Positions 33,177 through 40,032 of a DNA stretch of 64,000 nt are shown in pieces. The notes under the pieces were generated by a model, which saw only the letters and a list, made by a program, of their open reading frames with translations, made no database searches and was not told where the DNA came from. Every line of letters begins with the position of its first letter. Position 1 is the first letter of the stretch. Source of the DNA: an uncultured Lachnoanaerobaculum sp. (lineage in GTDB: Bacteria; Bacillota; Clostridia; Lachnospirales; Lachnospiraceae); NCBI RefSeq assembly GCF_938015485.1, contig NZ_CALLVU010000036.1, forward strand, positions 1 through 64,000, given 5' to 3'. The position numbers and the translations under genes are program-made.

Positions 33177-34678
33177 TACTTTGTTACCTCAAATGTCAAG
33201 TCAGGATATCCGTCAGCACTGAGTTCAATCTTATATGTTCCCGCATCCTTAAATACAGGATCATCCTTACCGTCATTGCTGTATTTTGCATCCAAATTTA
33301 TGCTTCCGTCTTCATTGAATGCCACTTTTCCGAACTTTCTTCCCTTGCCGCCCTTATACTCTGTATCATTTACCTTTGCAGATGTGGTAGCATCCAAGTA
33401 TTCTTTTAATGTAAGTCCTAACTCATTCTCATCCAGCTTAAGTGTATTGTTCTCAAAGTGGAACTTGTCGGCTGTAAGACCTGAGTTGATTGTAGCTGTA
33501 AAGCTCAAATCCGCATACTTATCATTTGTAAAGATGAACTGATACTTACCCGGTACAAGCTCCTTAGGAAGATTCAGTGTTCCGTTCTCATCCTTTACAT
33601 TTGCTATATCAACGTCTTTATTTCTTGATACAATTCTGCCTAAAGCATACTTACTGTCGTCAGATGTTATTGTGTAATGAATCTGTGTACCGTCTTTGCT
33701 GTAGTTTGCACTTTCATCGCCCTGTATAGTGTAGTTTTCAGGTGCCAAAAGCTTGCAGAAAAGATCCGTATCTATCTCTATATCGTCTGCGTCCTTTAAC
33801 AGATATGTAATCTTTGAGATTGTCTGTCCCGGAATATCCTGATAACGAAGGTATGACTGAGTATTTCCATGAACCTCCTTAAACGGTGCCGCTGCAAATG
33901 CAAGCTCTGACGGTGTAAGCCAAATATTCTGAAGGTGCTCAAGACCATACTTCTTGCCTTCCTTGGTCTCCATTACAACACCCTGTACATTGCCTACTTC
34001 AAGTTCCAAGTCCTTTATATCTATTTCATAGTTTCCGTACTTTGATGTAGTGGTTATTTCAGCCTTTGCATCATTCTTTACAGTGTTTCCGACTGTCTTT
34101 GAGAATGTTCCGTCTGAATTAAGTACTTTGTACTCTGCAGGTGTAGTATCTGTTGTCTCTGTCATCTCACCTACAAATGTAAGTAAAGGATTTGTAGACT
34201 CTTTCTTTTCCTCTATTGCCTTCTTAGCCGCCTCATAAAGAGATTTTGAAATAGCTACATTAACCTCTGTTACTCCGGTAATTTTTGAGCCGTCTCCTTC
34301 GACTTCCGAAACTGCACTTGTATACTTTGCCACTTTCTTATTTGTAGCTGAACTTACAGCATCGTAATTGCCTTCATTTCTTATACTTGCAGCCGCATCC
34401 GGTGCATCAAGCTTCGGTGTAAGCTTTGCAGGATCTGCCTCAGGTGCTATATCGTTAATCTCGCCATAGTAATAGTCTGCATATGGAATATTTATCTTTG
34501 CATATACATAATCCTTGTTGCTGATGTCTGTCTTGCTCTCAGCGCTTGCCTCAGACTTACTCTCAGTCTGTGCCGAAGTACTTTCTACTGATGAGGATGT
34601 ATCTGCCGCTTTTCCACATCCTGTTATCATAAGTGCCAATGCTGCCGGTGCCAATATAATTAGATATCTCTTTCTCAT
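33176..34678 (-). CDS. Lipoprotein, Tp47-like/penicillin-binding Tp47 domain type
   Basis: A 500-residue secreted lipoprotein. The signal sequence MRKRYLIILAPAALALMITG ends in a lipobox with the modified cysteine at residue 21 (TGC), then a Ser/Thr/Glu linker. The mature part contains beta-rich repeats; the section with LRYQDIPGQTISKITYLLKD and the tail KDAGTYKIELSADGYPDLTF recall Tp47-type domains found in Firmicutes surface lipoproteins. Two repeated blocks of the KxxxxYDAVSSATNKKV kind suggest an FMN_bind-like stretch near 100-150. It sits upstream of a membrane flavoprotein, so a redox or ligand-capture role is plausible. Family call is from memory, moderate. Confidence 0.6.
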   Translation of the reverse strand: MRKRYLIILAPAALALMITGCGKAADTSSSVESTSAQTESKSEASAESKTDISNKDYVYAKINIPYADYYYGEINDIAPEADPAKLTPKLDAPDAAASIRNEGNYDAVSSATNKKVAKYTSAVSEVEGDGSKITGVTEVNVAISKSLYEAAKKAIEEKKESTNPLLTFVGEMTETTDTTPAEYKVLNSDGTFSKTVGNTVKNDAKAEITTTSKYGNYEIDIKDLELEVGNVQGVVMETKEGKKYGLEHLQNIWLTPSELAFAAAPFKEVHGNTQSYLRYQDIPGQTISKITYLLKDADDIEIDTDLFCKLLAPENYTIQGDESANYSKDGTQIHYTITSDDSKYALGRIVSRNKDVDIANVKDENGTLNLPKELVPGKYQFIFTNDKYADLSFTATINSGLTADKFHFENNTLKLDENELGLTLKEYLDATTSAKVNDTEYKGGKGRKFGKVAFNEDGSINLDAKYSNDGKDDPVFKDAGTYKIELSADGYPDLTFEVTK

Positions 34679-34702
34679 AAATCCTCCATAAAATAAATAT
34701 AT

Positions 34703-34758
34703 GTTAGCAATTCCTAACCTTGCCGATACAGTATTACATATAATAACTGTATTGTCAA
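34703..34758 (-). promoter_or_regulatory. Promoter with a possible metal-responsive operator, lipoprotein/FMN-binding operon
   Basis: Read leftward, TTGACA (34753-34758) and TAATAC (34731-34736) are separated by 16 bases. Just downstream of the expected start of transcription is the interrupted palindrome GTTAGCAATTCCTAAC (34703-34718). It resembles TTAGG-type boxes bound by DtxR/IdeR-family iron repressors. A second imperfect dyad (ACAGTATTA...AATAACTGT) overlaps the core promoter. Confidence 0.55.
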
Positions 34759-34769
34759 TTATTTTTTAT

Positions 34770-34832
34770 AAGTATAACCTAACCGATATGTATCATCACA
34801 GCAGCTTGCCTTTGTACTTGCCGTCCTTTATT
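34770..34832. repeat. 63-bp direct repeat, left copy (remnant of a NUDIX gene 3' end)
   Basis: Matches 35797-35859 with three mismatches. The sequence corresponds, read leftward, to the final codons of the NUDIX gene (DGKYKGxLL and stop) plus one arm of its terminator. Here it lies directly after the Fic gene and supplies the TAA stop codon of Fic at 34828-34830. Confidence 0.9.
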
Positions 34833-35397
34833 GTATGCATTTTCGGATTATATTTTCCATGCTGCTGTATCTACACAAAAAAGATTCTTTGCTTGCCGAT
34901 ACCATCTCTTCCGCTGTTATCCTACTGTAGTGTATTCTATATCCGTTTTTGAGAGCAAGCATACGAATAAACTCTCTCTGACTCCTACCGTTTCCCTCTC
35001 TAAAAGGATGTAGAGCATTAATTTCACTAAAATAATATGCTAATTTCCTTATAAAATCTTCACGACATAAGCCCTCTAAATATTTGTCATTCCTCAAATT
35101 TGAAAAAATATTATTTGCTTGACTCTCAATGAATTTAACATTACAAAACATATTTTCCTTCGCGATATCAACTATTCTTATCTTACCGCTCCACTCATAA
35201 ACATCCTGAAAAATATAACCATGTATACTTTGTAAATGTCTCAAATCAAATTTACCATATATCGGTTTTTCGAACAACTCCAACAATCTAAGCATTGTAA
35301 GCTTTCTCTCGATAACACTTAATTTATCTTTATCTTTTATGCCGAGCTTATTGACTAAAACATTTGAATTTGGATAGCAGTATACTGTATCAGACAT
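34828..35397 (-). CDS. Fic/DOC family protein
   Basis: The ATG at 35395-35397 (MSDTVYCYPNSN) is preferred, with GAGG six bases upstream. The 189-residue protein has the Fic core HPFREGNGR at 130-138, including the catalytic His and the phosphate-binding EGNGR, and the flap WSGKIRIVDIAKENMF. Fic enzymes transfer AMP or other phosphate-containing groups to target proteins. It is encoded 1 bp after a RelB/DinJ-type antitoxin. I see no canonical S/TxxxEG/N inhibitory helix, so control may lie in the partner. Its stop codon comes from the adjoining direct repeat, so the C-terminus may be altered. Confidence 0.85.
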   Translation of the reverse strand: MSDTVYCYPNSNVLVNKLGIKDKDKLSVIERKLTMLRLLELFEKPIYGKFDLRHLQSIHGYIFQDVYEWSGKIRIVDIAKENMFCNVKFIESQANNIFSNLRNDKYLEGLCREDFIRKLAYYFSEINALHPFREGNGRSQREFIRMLALKNGYRIHYSRITAEEMVSASKESFLCRYSSMENIIRKCIQ

Positions 35398-35398
35398 A

Positions 35399-35722
35399 CT
35401 ATACCTCATTTAATATTTTTTCTCGTGCTTTTGCAAAACTCAAATTTCCTTTTTTTATATCTCTTAACATCTCTATATCTTTTTCATTAAGTTCCATGCC
35501 TTCAATACGAAGCGTTGCCGCTACCTCATCTATTTTTTCACTATCTGTATAAGGATTGTTTGACAATTTTACCTGAAAAGGAATACCTTCTTGGATTACC
35601 AGTTGATTTAATGCCATATTTATATATGTTGACATATTTAAACCAAGCTTCTCTAATATATGATTTGCATTCTCCTTCAAAGCTTCAGGAGTTCTCGCTT
35701 GTACTATCCCCATATTTTCCAT
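35399..35722 (-). CDS. RelB/DinJ family antitoxin paired with Fic
   Basis: A 107-residue protein. ARTPEALKENANHILEKLGL and NMSTYINMALNQLVIQEGIP form the ribbon-helix-helix core of RelB/DinJ antitoxins, and GIPFQVKL follows as in DinJ. The C-terminal 40 residues (LRDIKKGNLSFAKAREKIL) would wrap the toxin. It is normally paired with RelE/YafQ ribonucleases; here the partner is a Fic protein. Ribosome binding site AGAGGTG. An inverted repeat just upstream is a likely self-operator. Confidence 0.8.
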   Translation of the reverse strand: MENMGIVQARTPEALKENANHILEKLGLNMSTYINMALNQLVIQEGIPFQVKLSNNPYTDSEKIDEVAATLRIEGMELNEKDIEMLRDIKKGNLSFAKAREKILNEV

Positions 35723-35737
35723 AGTTCACCTCTTTGT

Positions 35738-35766
35738 ATGTATATTATAATATATTGTATATACAT
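35738..35766. promoter_or_regulatory. Inverted repeat upstream of the RelB-Fic operon
   Basis: ATGTATAT (35738-35745) and ATATACAT (35759-35766) are perfect inverted arms centred in an AT-only stretch that also offers TATAAT-like -10 sequences. The position, 16 bases before the antitoxin start, fits an autoregulatory operator overlapping the promoter. Confidence 0.5.
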
Positions 35767-35780
35767 TATATTATACTGAT

Positions 35781-35816
35781 AATAAAAATATCGGTCAAGT
35801 ATAACCTAACCGATAT
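35781..35816 (-). terminator. Intrinsic terminator of the NUDIX gene
   Basis: ATATCGGT (35788-35795) pairs with ACCGATAT (35809-35816); read leftward the stem is followed by UUUUAUUAU. It begins 7 bases after the NUDIX stop. Half of it is duplicated in the left repeat copy at 34770. Confidence 0.65.
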
Positions 35817-35859
35817 CTATCATCACAGCAGCTCACCTTTGTACTTGCCGTCCTTTATT
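35797..35859. repeat. 63-bp direct repeat, right copy (inside NUDIX gene end)
   Basis: This is the original context of the repeat: the last codons of the intact NUDIX gene plus downstream sequence into its terminator. It pairs with 34770-34832, and the two copies bracket the Fic/RelB cassette. Confidence 0.9.
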
Positions 35860-36269
35860 TTAAAGAAGAATTCACTGTATAAATCCGTATCAAATATTTC
35901 CAACAATTCTTTCATATTCCAAATGAGATTGACACTGTTAATTTCGGCTCTGTCTATCCAAAAGACACGGCCTTCATCGGAGGATTTCAACTCTCCTGTG
36001 AACTTATGTGTTTTATACAGCAGTACAATATACCTTGTTCCGTCTTCCTGTATCCAATCCTTAAAGCCGCAAACCTTGGGATTTTCTATAGTAAGGCCCG
36101 TCTCCTCCTTCATCTCTCTGACTACCGATTCAAGTAGCGACTCCCCTTCTTCTACATGACCTCCTGGAAACACAAGTCCATTTGTTCCCGCCTTTTCCTG
36201 TACAAGCACCTTATTACCGTCACATATAAGGCACATATTTGTCAGCTCTATTTCAGATTTTCTGCTCAT
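35823..36269 (-). CDS. NUDIX hydrolase (MutT-like)
   Basis: A 148-residue NUDIX protein. The catalytic box GHVEEGESLLESVVREMKEE followed by TGL fits GX5EX7REUXEEXGU, and the start MSRKSEIELTNMCLICDGN is typical of 8-oxo-dGTP diphosphatase-like members. Substrates in this subgroup are usually damaged nucleotides or nucleoside diphosphates. It has its own terminator and stands alone. Its 3' end is duplicated to the left of the Fic cassette. Confidence 0.9.
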   Translation of the reverse strand: MSRKSEIELTNMCLICDGNKVLVQEKAGTNGLVFPGGHVEEGESLLESVVREMKEETGLTIENPKVCGFKDWIQEDGTRYIVLLYKTHKFTGELKSSDEGRVFWIDRAEINSVNLIWNMKELLEIFDTDLYSEFFFKIKDGKYKGELL

Positions 36270-36307
36270 TTTAATAATTTCCTTTCACAGTTCTATATCA
36301 GTATAAA

Positions 36308-36931
36308 CTATATTTTCTTATACTCAAATACCTCAGGTTCTATTGACATATTTTCTCTTATCCACTCTACAGATTTTTCCACATCCGCTTCGGAATTGTA
36401 ACCTGATATTTTCGGTACTCTTATATGTATTTTCTCTGTTGAAATCTTATTTCCAAGTCTAAGCAGATTCTTCAACATATTTTGATTGCTTATACCCGTA
36501 TACTTTTTATATATATCATCATTGATATCCTTTATGTCTATAATCCACTCGTCCATATCATAAAGTACAGGTTTTATATAATCCCAAGGCACATTGAGTG
36601 AAGTTTCTATTCTCCTTGCCCACCTGCTGTCTGCCTGAATACATATTTTATGTATAAATTTTGAATGCAGCAGCGGTTCACCTCCACCAAAGACCATTCC
36701 GCCGCCGCTCATAAGATAATATATTTCATCTTTCTTCAGTATGTCTATTACTTCATTAGGAGCAAACTGCGGATACTTTACAACCTCAAGTTGTTGCTTT
36801 GTCCTGTGACAGCCTTCATTTATACAATATTTGCACTTAAGCGGGCATTCAAAAAATGCCACCAGTGTTGATACTCCCTTTCCGTCAGTACCCATTCTCA
36901 GTCTCAAAATCGACATAATCTCATCAAGCAT
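36308..36931 (-). CDS. Radical SAM protein (PFL-activase-like, short)
   Basis: A 207-residue radical SAM enzyme. The cluster motif is CPLKCKYC (CX3CX2C), followed by GGGMVFGGGEPLLH, the SAM-binding GGE region. Later strands read WIIDIKDIN and IHIRVPKISGYNS. It is shorter than pyruvate-formate-lyase activases (about 245 residues) but of that branch. Extra cysteines (CINEGCHR) follow the motif. It lies 8 bp downstream of an unknown gene and then an ATP-grasp gene, so it probably modifies a protein or peptide together with them. Its target is unknown. Confidence 0.8.
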   Translation of the reverse strand: MLDEIMSILRLRMGTDGKGVSTLVAFFECPLKCKYCINEGCHRTKQQLEVVKYPQFAPNEVIDILKKDEIYYLMSGGGMVFGGGEPLLHSKFIHKICIQADSRWARRIETSLNVPWDYIKPVLYDMDEWIIDIKDINDDIYKKYTGISNQNMLKNLLRLGNKISTEKIHIRVPKISGYNSEADVEKSVEWIRENMSIEPEVFEYKKI

Positions 36932-36939
36932 AATCCCTC

Positions 36940-37881
36940 CTACAACTCAAATCTCGGTATTTTTTGTTTTTCTTTAGGTATCTTTGAGAGCTCATCGCGT
37001 AAATACTCCGCTTCCTCATCACATTTATCACAGGTACCTGCACATGGTCCCACATGACCGCATTCCTCACTGATAAATTCTATATTGTTCATGGCGGCAA
37101 GCTGCTTTCTGTAGTCACATAACATATCACATATTTCCTTTCCGTCTATCCTTGCCGCCAATCTGTCTATTTTATCATCAAAAAACAATCTGACAGGTGC
37201 CTCACCTTCCATTACATATTTATCCTTCAATTCTATATTATTATCTTTGATTTTTTGGAAAATATCCTGTTTGTCAAGTTCATTATTCAAAGGTATATAT
37301 TTTTTTGACGATAAATCAAAGTAAGATGCCTCTTCTATCTTCGGTATTTCCTCTATCAATATAGGTAACAACTCATCATAGTATGCTCCTATTTGCGCAA
37401 GTGTATCTTCCATACTCTTAGATCTGTTATATATGTATTTTGTGGTATCCACATAGCAGACAGATTTTAGTTTTGATAAATTCGACAGTAACTCATTATG
37501 CACCTGAACCTTTTTTTCACCCTCAAAATACCATGCCGGACTTGCTAAAAGGTGTAAATTCACACGACAACTGTTATTTTTTATTACCAAATACGGGTAT
37601 AAACTTTCTATACTGTTATCTGTCAAAAACAACACATCTTCACGAACTCCAATCATCTGAAGCAGCCTGTCAAGTTCCGACTCAAGATTTTTATATACAA
37701 TGCTGCCCACTCCCATACTCATACCAAGTACAAAGCATTTTTGCGGGCAGATAAAATTGTTATACTCATCAGTAGTATTCGTCCCTCTAAGCCATACTAC
37801 CGTAACCAAGTCTTTATACTTTTTCAAAACAGGATTCCAAGGATTCCAAAATAATCCCGAATCGGTAATTATTATTTTCAT
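36940..37881 (-). CDS. Unknown protein with cysteine-rich C-terminus, partner of radical SAM and ATP-grasp
   Basis: A 313-residue protein that I do not recognise. The N-terminal half looks alpha/beta (IIITDSGLFWNPWN; CFVLGMSMGVGSIVYKN; VLFLTDNSIESLYPY). The C-terminus has CGHVGPCAGTCDKCDEEAEY, with four cysteines spaced CX5CX3CX2C plus a histidine, likely a metal or Fe-S site. It ends KIPRFEL. A second, dead copy of this end precedes the ATP-grasp gene (38689-38727), so the family was once duplicated here. Ribosome binding site AGGAATAATA. Confidence 0.5.
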   Translation of the reverse strand: MKIIITDSGLFWNPWNPVLKKYKDLVTVVWLRGTNTTDEYNNFICPQKCFVLGMSMGVGSIVYKNLESELDRLLQMIGVREDVLFLTDNSIESLYPYLVIKNNSCRVNLHLLASPAWYFEGEKKVQVHNELLSNLSKLKSVCYVDTTKYIYNRSKSMEDTLAQIGAYYDELLPILIEEIPKIEEASYFDLSSKKYIPLNNELDKQDIFQKIKDNNIELKDKYVMEGEAPVRLFFDDKIDRLAARIDGKEICDMLCDYRKQLAAMNNIEFISEECGHVGPCAGTCDKCDEEAEYLRDELSKIPKEKQKIPRFEL

Positions 37882-37894
37882 TATTATTCCTCAT

Positions 37895-38680
37895 TTAAAA
37901 GCGATACTCATCTTTTACACCCGTTAACTGACTCCACCTTGCCGAAATCAGCTTGGCATAATATATACCCGCCAATCCGTAGCATCCAAGCGCATATGCA
38001 TCATTAAGTTCTACCAATAATGTCTTATTGTCTTTTGTAACACATATGTCCATACTGCAAGCGGCCGGTCTTTCCTCCCATTTATTGAATGATTCCAACA
38101 TAGCCTCCAATACTTTCTCATCGTAATGATACATATAGCTTTTTCTTGCAGTATCAAGCAGTACTCCATACGGTCTGACATCTACAATCTTATCGTATGT
38201 AATAAAGCATCTCCACTCTGCACATATATCAAGCGGTTCACTTACAAGCACCTCATAATTTTCATAACAGTTTCCACATCCAACCAAATCAGATATACTG
38301 CTTATTATCTTTCCTACAAAGGCCTTTCCCCTTATGGGCTTGACAAAATATCCTGCCGACCACTTTTCTTCATTGGATGAGATACTGTCTATAGTATCTT
38401 TCCAAATATTTCTGCCAAGAAAAGGCCTTAGAATATCCGGATAGTCGGGAACATCAGGCACAATACCGAATTTTAAAAATATACTTTTACATTGGTCAAT
38501 ATAATCTAAAACAATGTCTTCTCTTCTAACATTGTTATATATCTCATTTATCTTTTGATACGGAACTATCTCAGCCCCAAGCTCCCTAAACCCGTACATA
38601 GCATTTGCAATATTATAGCTGTGTGGAATGAACATATTCATTCCGCTGTCGTATCTTGTTTTCAGATAAACTTTTCCCAT
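37895..38680 (-). CDS. ATP-grasp domain protein (DUF4343-like)
   Basis: A 261-residue protein. The stretch YFVKPIRGKAFVGKII has the lysine that holds ATP phosphates, VSEPLDICAEWRCFI lies in the hinge, and MDICVTKDNKTLLVELNDAY ends with the metal-binding E and N of an ATP-grasp active site. ATP-grasp ligases join a carboxylate to an amine through an acyl-phosphate. It is first in a three-gene leftward unit with the unknown protein and the radical SAM enzyme. A GGAGGG site precedes it. Substrate unknown. Confidence 0.7.
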   Translation of the reverse strand: MGKVYLKTRYDSGMNMFIPHSYNIANAMYGFRELGAEIVPYQKINEIYNNVRREDIVLDYIDQCKSIFLKFGIVPDVPDYPDILRPFLGRNIWKDTIDSISSNEEKWSAGYFVKPIRGKAFVGKIISSISDLVGCGNCYENYEVLVSEPLDICAEWRCFITYDKIVDVRPYGVLLDTARKSYMYHYDEKVLEAMLESFNKWEERPAACSMDICVTKDNKTLLVELNDAYALGCYGLAGIYYAKLISARWSQLTGVKDEYRF

Positions 38681-38688
38681 AATCCCTC

Positions 38689-38727
38689 CTACAAATCAAA
38701 TCTCGGTATTTTTTTCTCTTTCCACAT
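38689..38727 (-). pseudogene. 3' remnant of a second copy of the cysteine-tail gene
   Basis: Read leftward, codons MWKEKKIPRFDL then TAG end eight bases before the ATP-grasp start codon. The same ending, KIPRFEL then TAG, and the same following TAGGAGGGATTATG lead belong to the 36940-37881 gene and its downstream neighbour. The upstream frame hits a stop within two codons, so only the tail survives. It marks a deletion of one gene copy. Confidence 0.75.
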
Positions 38728-38814
38728 ACTCTACCTCACAACTTTTATTATATCTTCTTATAAATACATTATATAAAAGAAGCTGTACGTTAAAAATACC
38801 TTCTACTTACAAAA

Positions 38815-38841
38815 TAAAAAGACACCGCTTCGGATGTCTTT
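38815..38841 (-). terminator. Intrinsic terminator after the YdjM-like gene
   Basis: Read leftward, AAAGACATCC and GGTGTCTTT pair around a short loop, then UUUAUUUUG. It directly follows the stop at 38843. Confidence 0.75.
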
Positions 38842-38842
38842 A

Positions 38843-39481
38843 TTATCTATGTATTATCCTAAATATATGCATTGCTGTAGTTTGCACAGGTCTTGATGTA
38901 AGTATAAGCAAAAATACCGCAATATTTGATATATGAAATAAGAGCTTATTTACAAGTCCGTCCGCCTTACACAGACGAAGTGCAAAACCTTTGCCTAAAG
39001 GCCAAAATATCTTTTCTCTCTTCCCGTTGAACGCATCAATCACCATATGTGATATGAAACCTACAAAAAAGTACGGTGTAATATCGGGAAATATAATATA
39101 TGTAAAAAAGCTCAACCCAAACAATGCTAAAAATGAATGCATAAACGACCTATGCGGTTGCTTCATTCCAAATGTACATATAACTAAAAAAGCCGATACT
39201 CCTACGATAATACGTGCAATATTACTGTCTGCCATCAATCTGTTATATATTCCTACATGAAATAAGGCATCCGCCACCACTACCCCAAAGACACTAAGAC
39301 CTGCCAATCCGATAATATGATCAACCTTATTATGTGCATCCGATGTTCCGACATCTATATCACTGATAATTCCTCCAAATCCCGCTATTGCAGTACCTGC
39401 AACAAGCATTGACAGACTTTGCGGTCTGCAGGCAATAAGACCTGCCGCCATACCGACTGAAAAATGTGTTTTACCTAACAT
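38843..39481 (-). CDS. YdjM-family membrane metal-dependent hydrolase
   Basis: A 212-residue membrane protein with about five helices. It begins MLGKTHFSVGMAAGLIAC, where the histidine is conserved, and continues GGIISDIDVGTSDAHNKVDH and GMKQPHRSFMHSFLAL and GFISHMVIDAFNGKRE. The repeated H and D residues match the YdjM (DUF457) family of inner-membrane predicted metal hydrolases, sometimes LexA-regulated. Stands alone with its own terminator. Confidence 0.85.
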   Translation of the reverse strand: MLGKTHFSVGMAAGLIACRPQSLSMLVAGTAIAGFGGIISDIDVGTSDAHNKVDHIIGLAGLSVFGVVVADALFHVGIYNRLMADSNIARIIVGVSAFLVICTFGMKQPHRSFMHSFLALFGLSFFTYIIFPDITPYFFVGFISHMVIDAFNGKREKIFWPLGKGFALRLCKADGLVNKLLFHISNIAVFLLILTSRPVQTTAMHIFRIIHR

Positions 39482-39511
39482 AAGTACCTTTCCGATTCTG
39501 CTTTTTTACAG

Positions 39512-39781
39512 TTATTTTTCCATCTCCGCCTTAAAAACTAAAATAACATCCGCGTCGGAGCAGCAAAATTCAGCACAGCCCTCAGGTTGTCCCGGGAGGC
39601 TTCCGCCATATCTTAAAATATCTATATACGGGAAAGCGCAGTGCATTGCCATAGGACAAATCTTTCCTCTGTCCTCGTCATAGTCAAACACTTCTCCGAC
39701 ATGGTGTCCTCTGTGGCACCCCATCTTTCCCCTTCTGTCTGTAATAGTAATTTTTATCTTAGGCCTTTTTCCTCTGTTCAT
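39512..39781 (-). CDS. TIGR04076 family small protein
   Basis: The ATG at 39779-39781 (MNRGKRPKIKITITD) has AAGGAAGG upstream; a longer frame would use a weaker start. The 89-residue product has the CHRGHHVGEVF, ICPMAMHCAFPYIDILRYGG and CAEFCCSDADVILV features of the TIGR04076 family: several cysteines and a histidine, probably binding a metal. Function of the family is not established. Confidence 0.7.
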   Translation of the reverse strand: MNRGKRPKIKITITDRRGKMGCHRGHHVGEVFDYDEDRGKICPMAMHCAFPYIDILRYGGSLPGQPEGCAEFCCSDADVILVFKAEMEK

Positions 39782-39963
39782 ATATACCTTCCTTATCTTT
39801 TCTATATCATCATACTGTGTTCTATTATATACCATATCTCTAAAAAAGGTTAGCATTAATCATATCGGTAAGCACTTATATTTTTTGTGTACCTTGTTTT
39901 ATTTTTGATTATTAAATAATGAACAGCATTTTTAATACATTTAGTATCTATCTCTTGGCTTAA

Positions 39964-39991
39964 TTGACTTTTTTGGCTACTATGATATACT
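39964..39991 (+). promoter_or_regulatory. Promoter of the AbiL/RloB-like pair
   Basis: TTGACT (39964-39969), a 16-base spacer and TATACT (39986-39991), 42 bp before the ATG at 40033. The promoter falls inside the longest open frame, which supports the later start codon. Confidence 0.65.
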
Positions 39992-40032
39992 TATTACATA
40001 AGAAGAGAAATACACATAACAGGAGGCATTCT

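Noticed and set aside
39964..40032. Longer start for the AbiL-like ATPase
   Set aside because: The added codons cover a TTGACT/TATACT promoter and a perfect AGGAGG site precedes the ATG at 40033.
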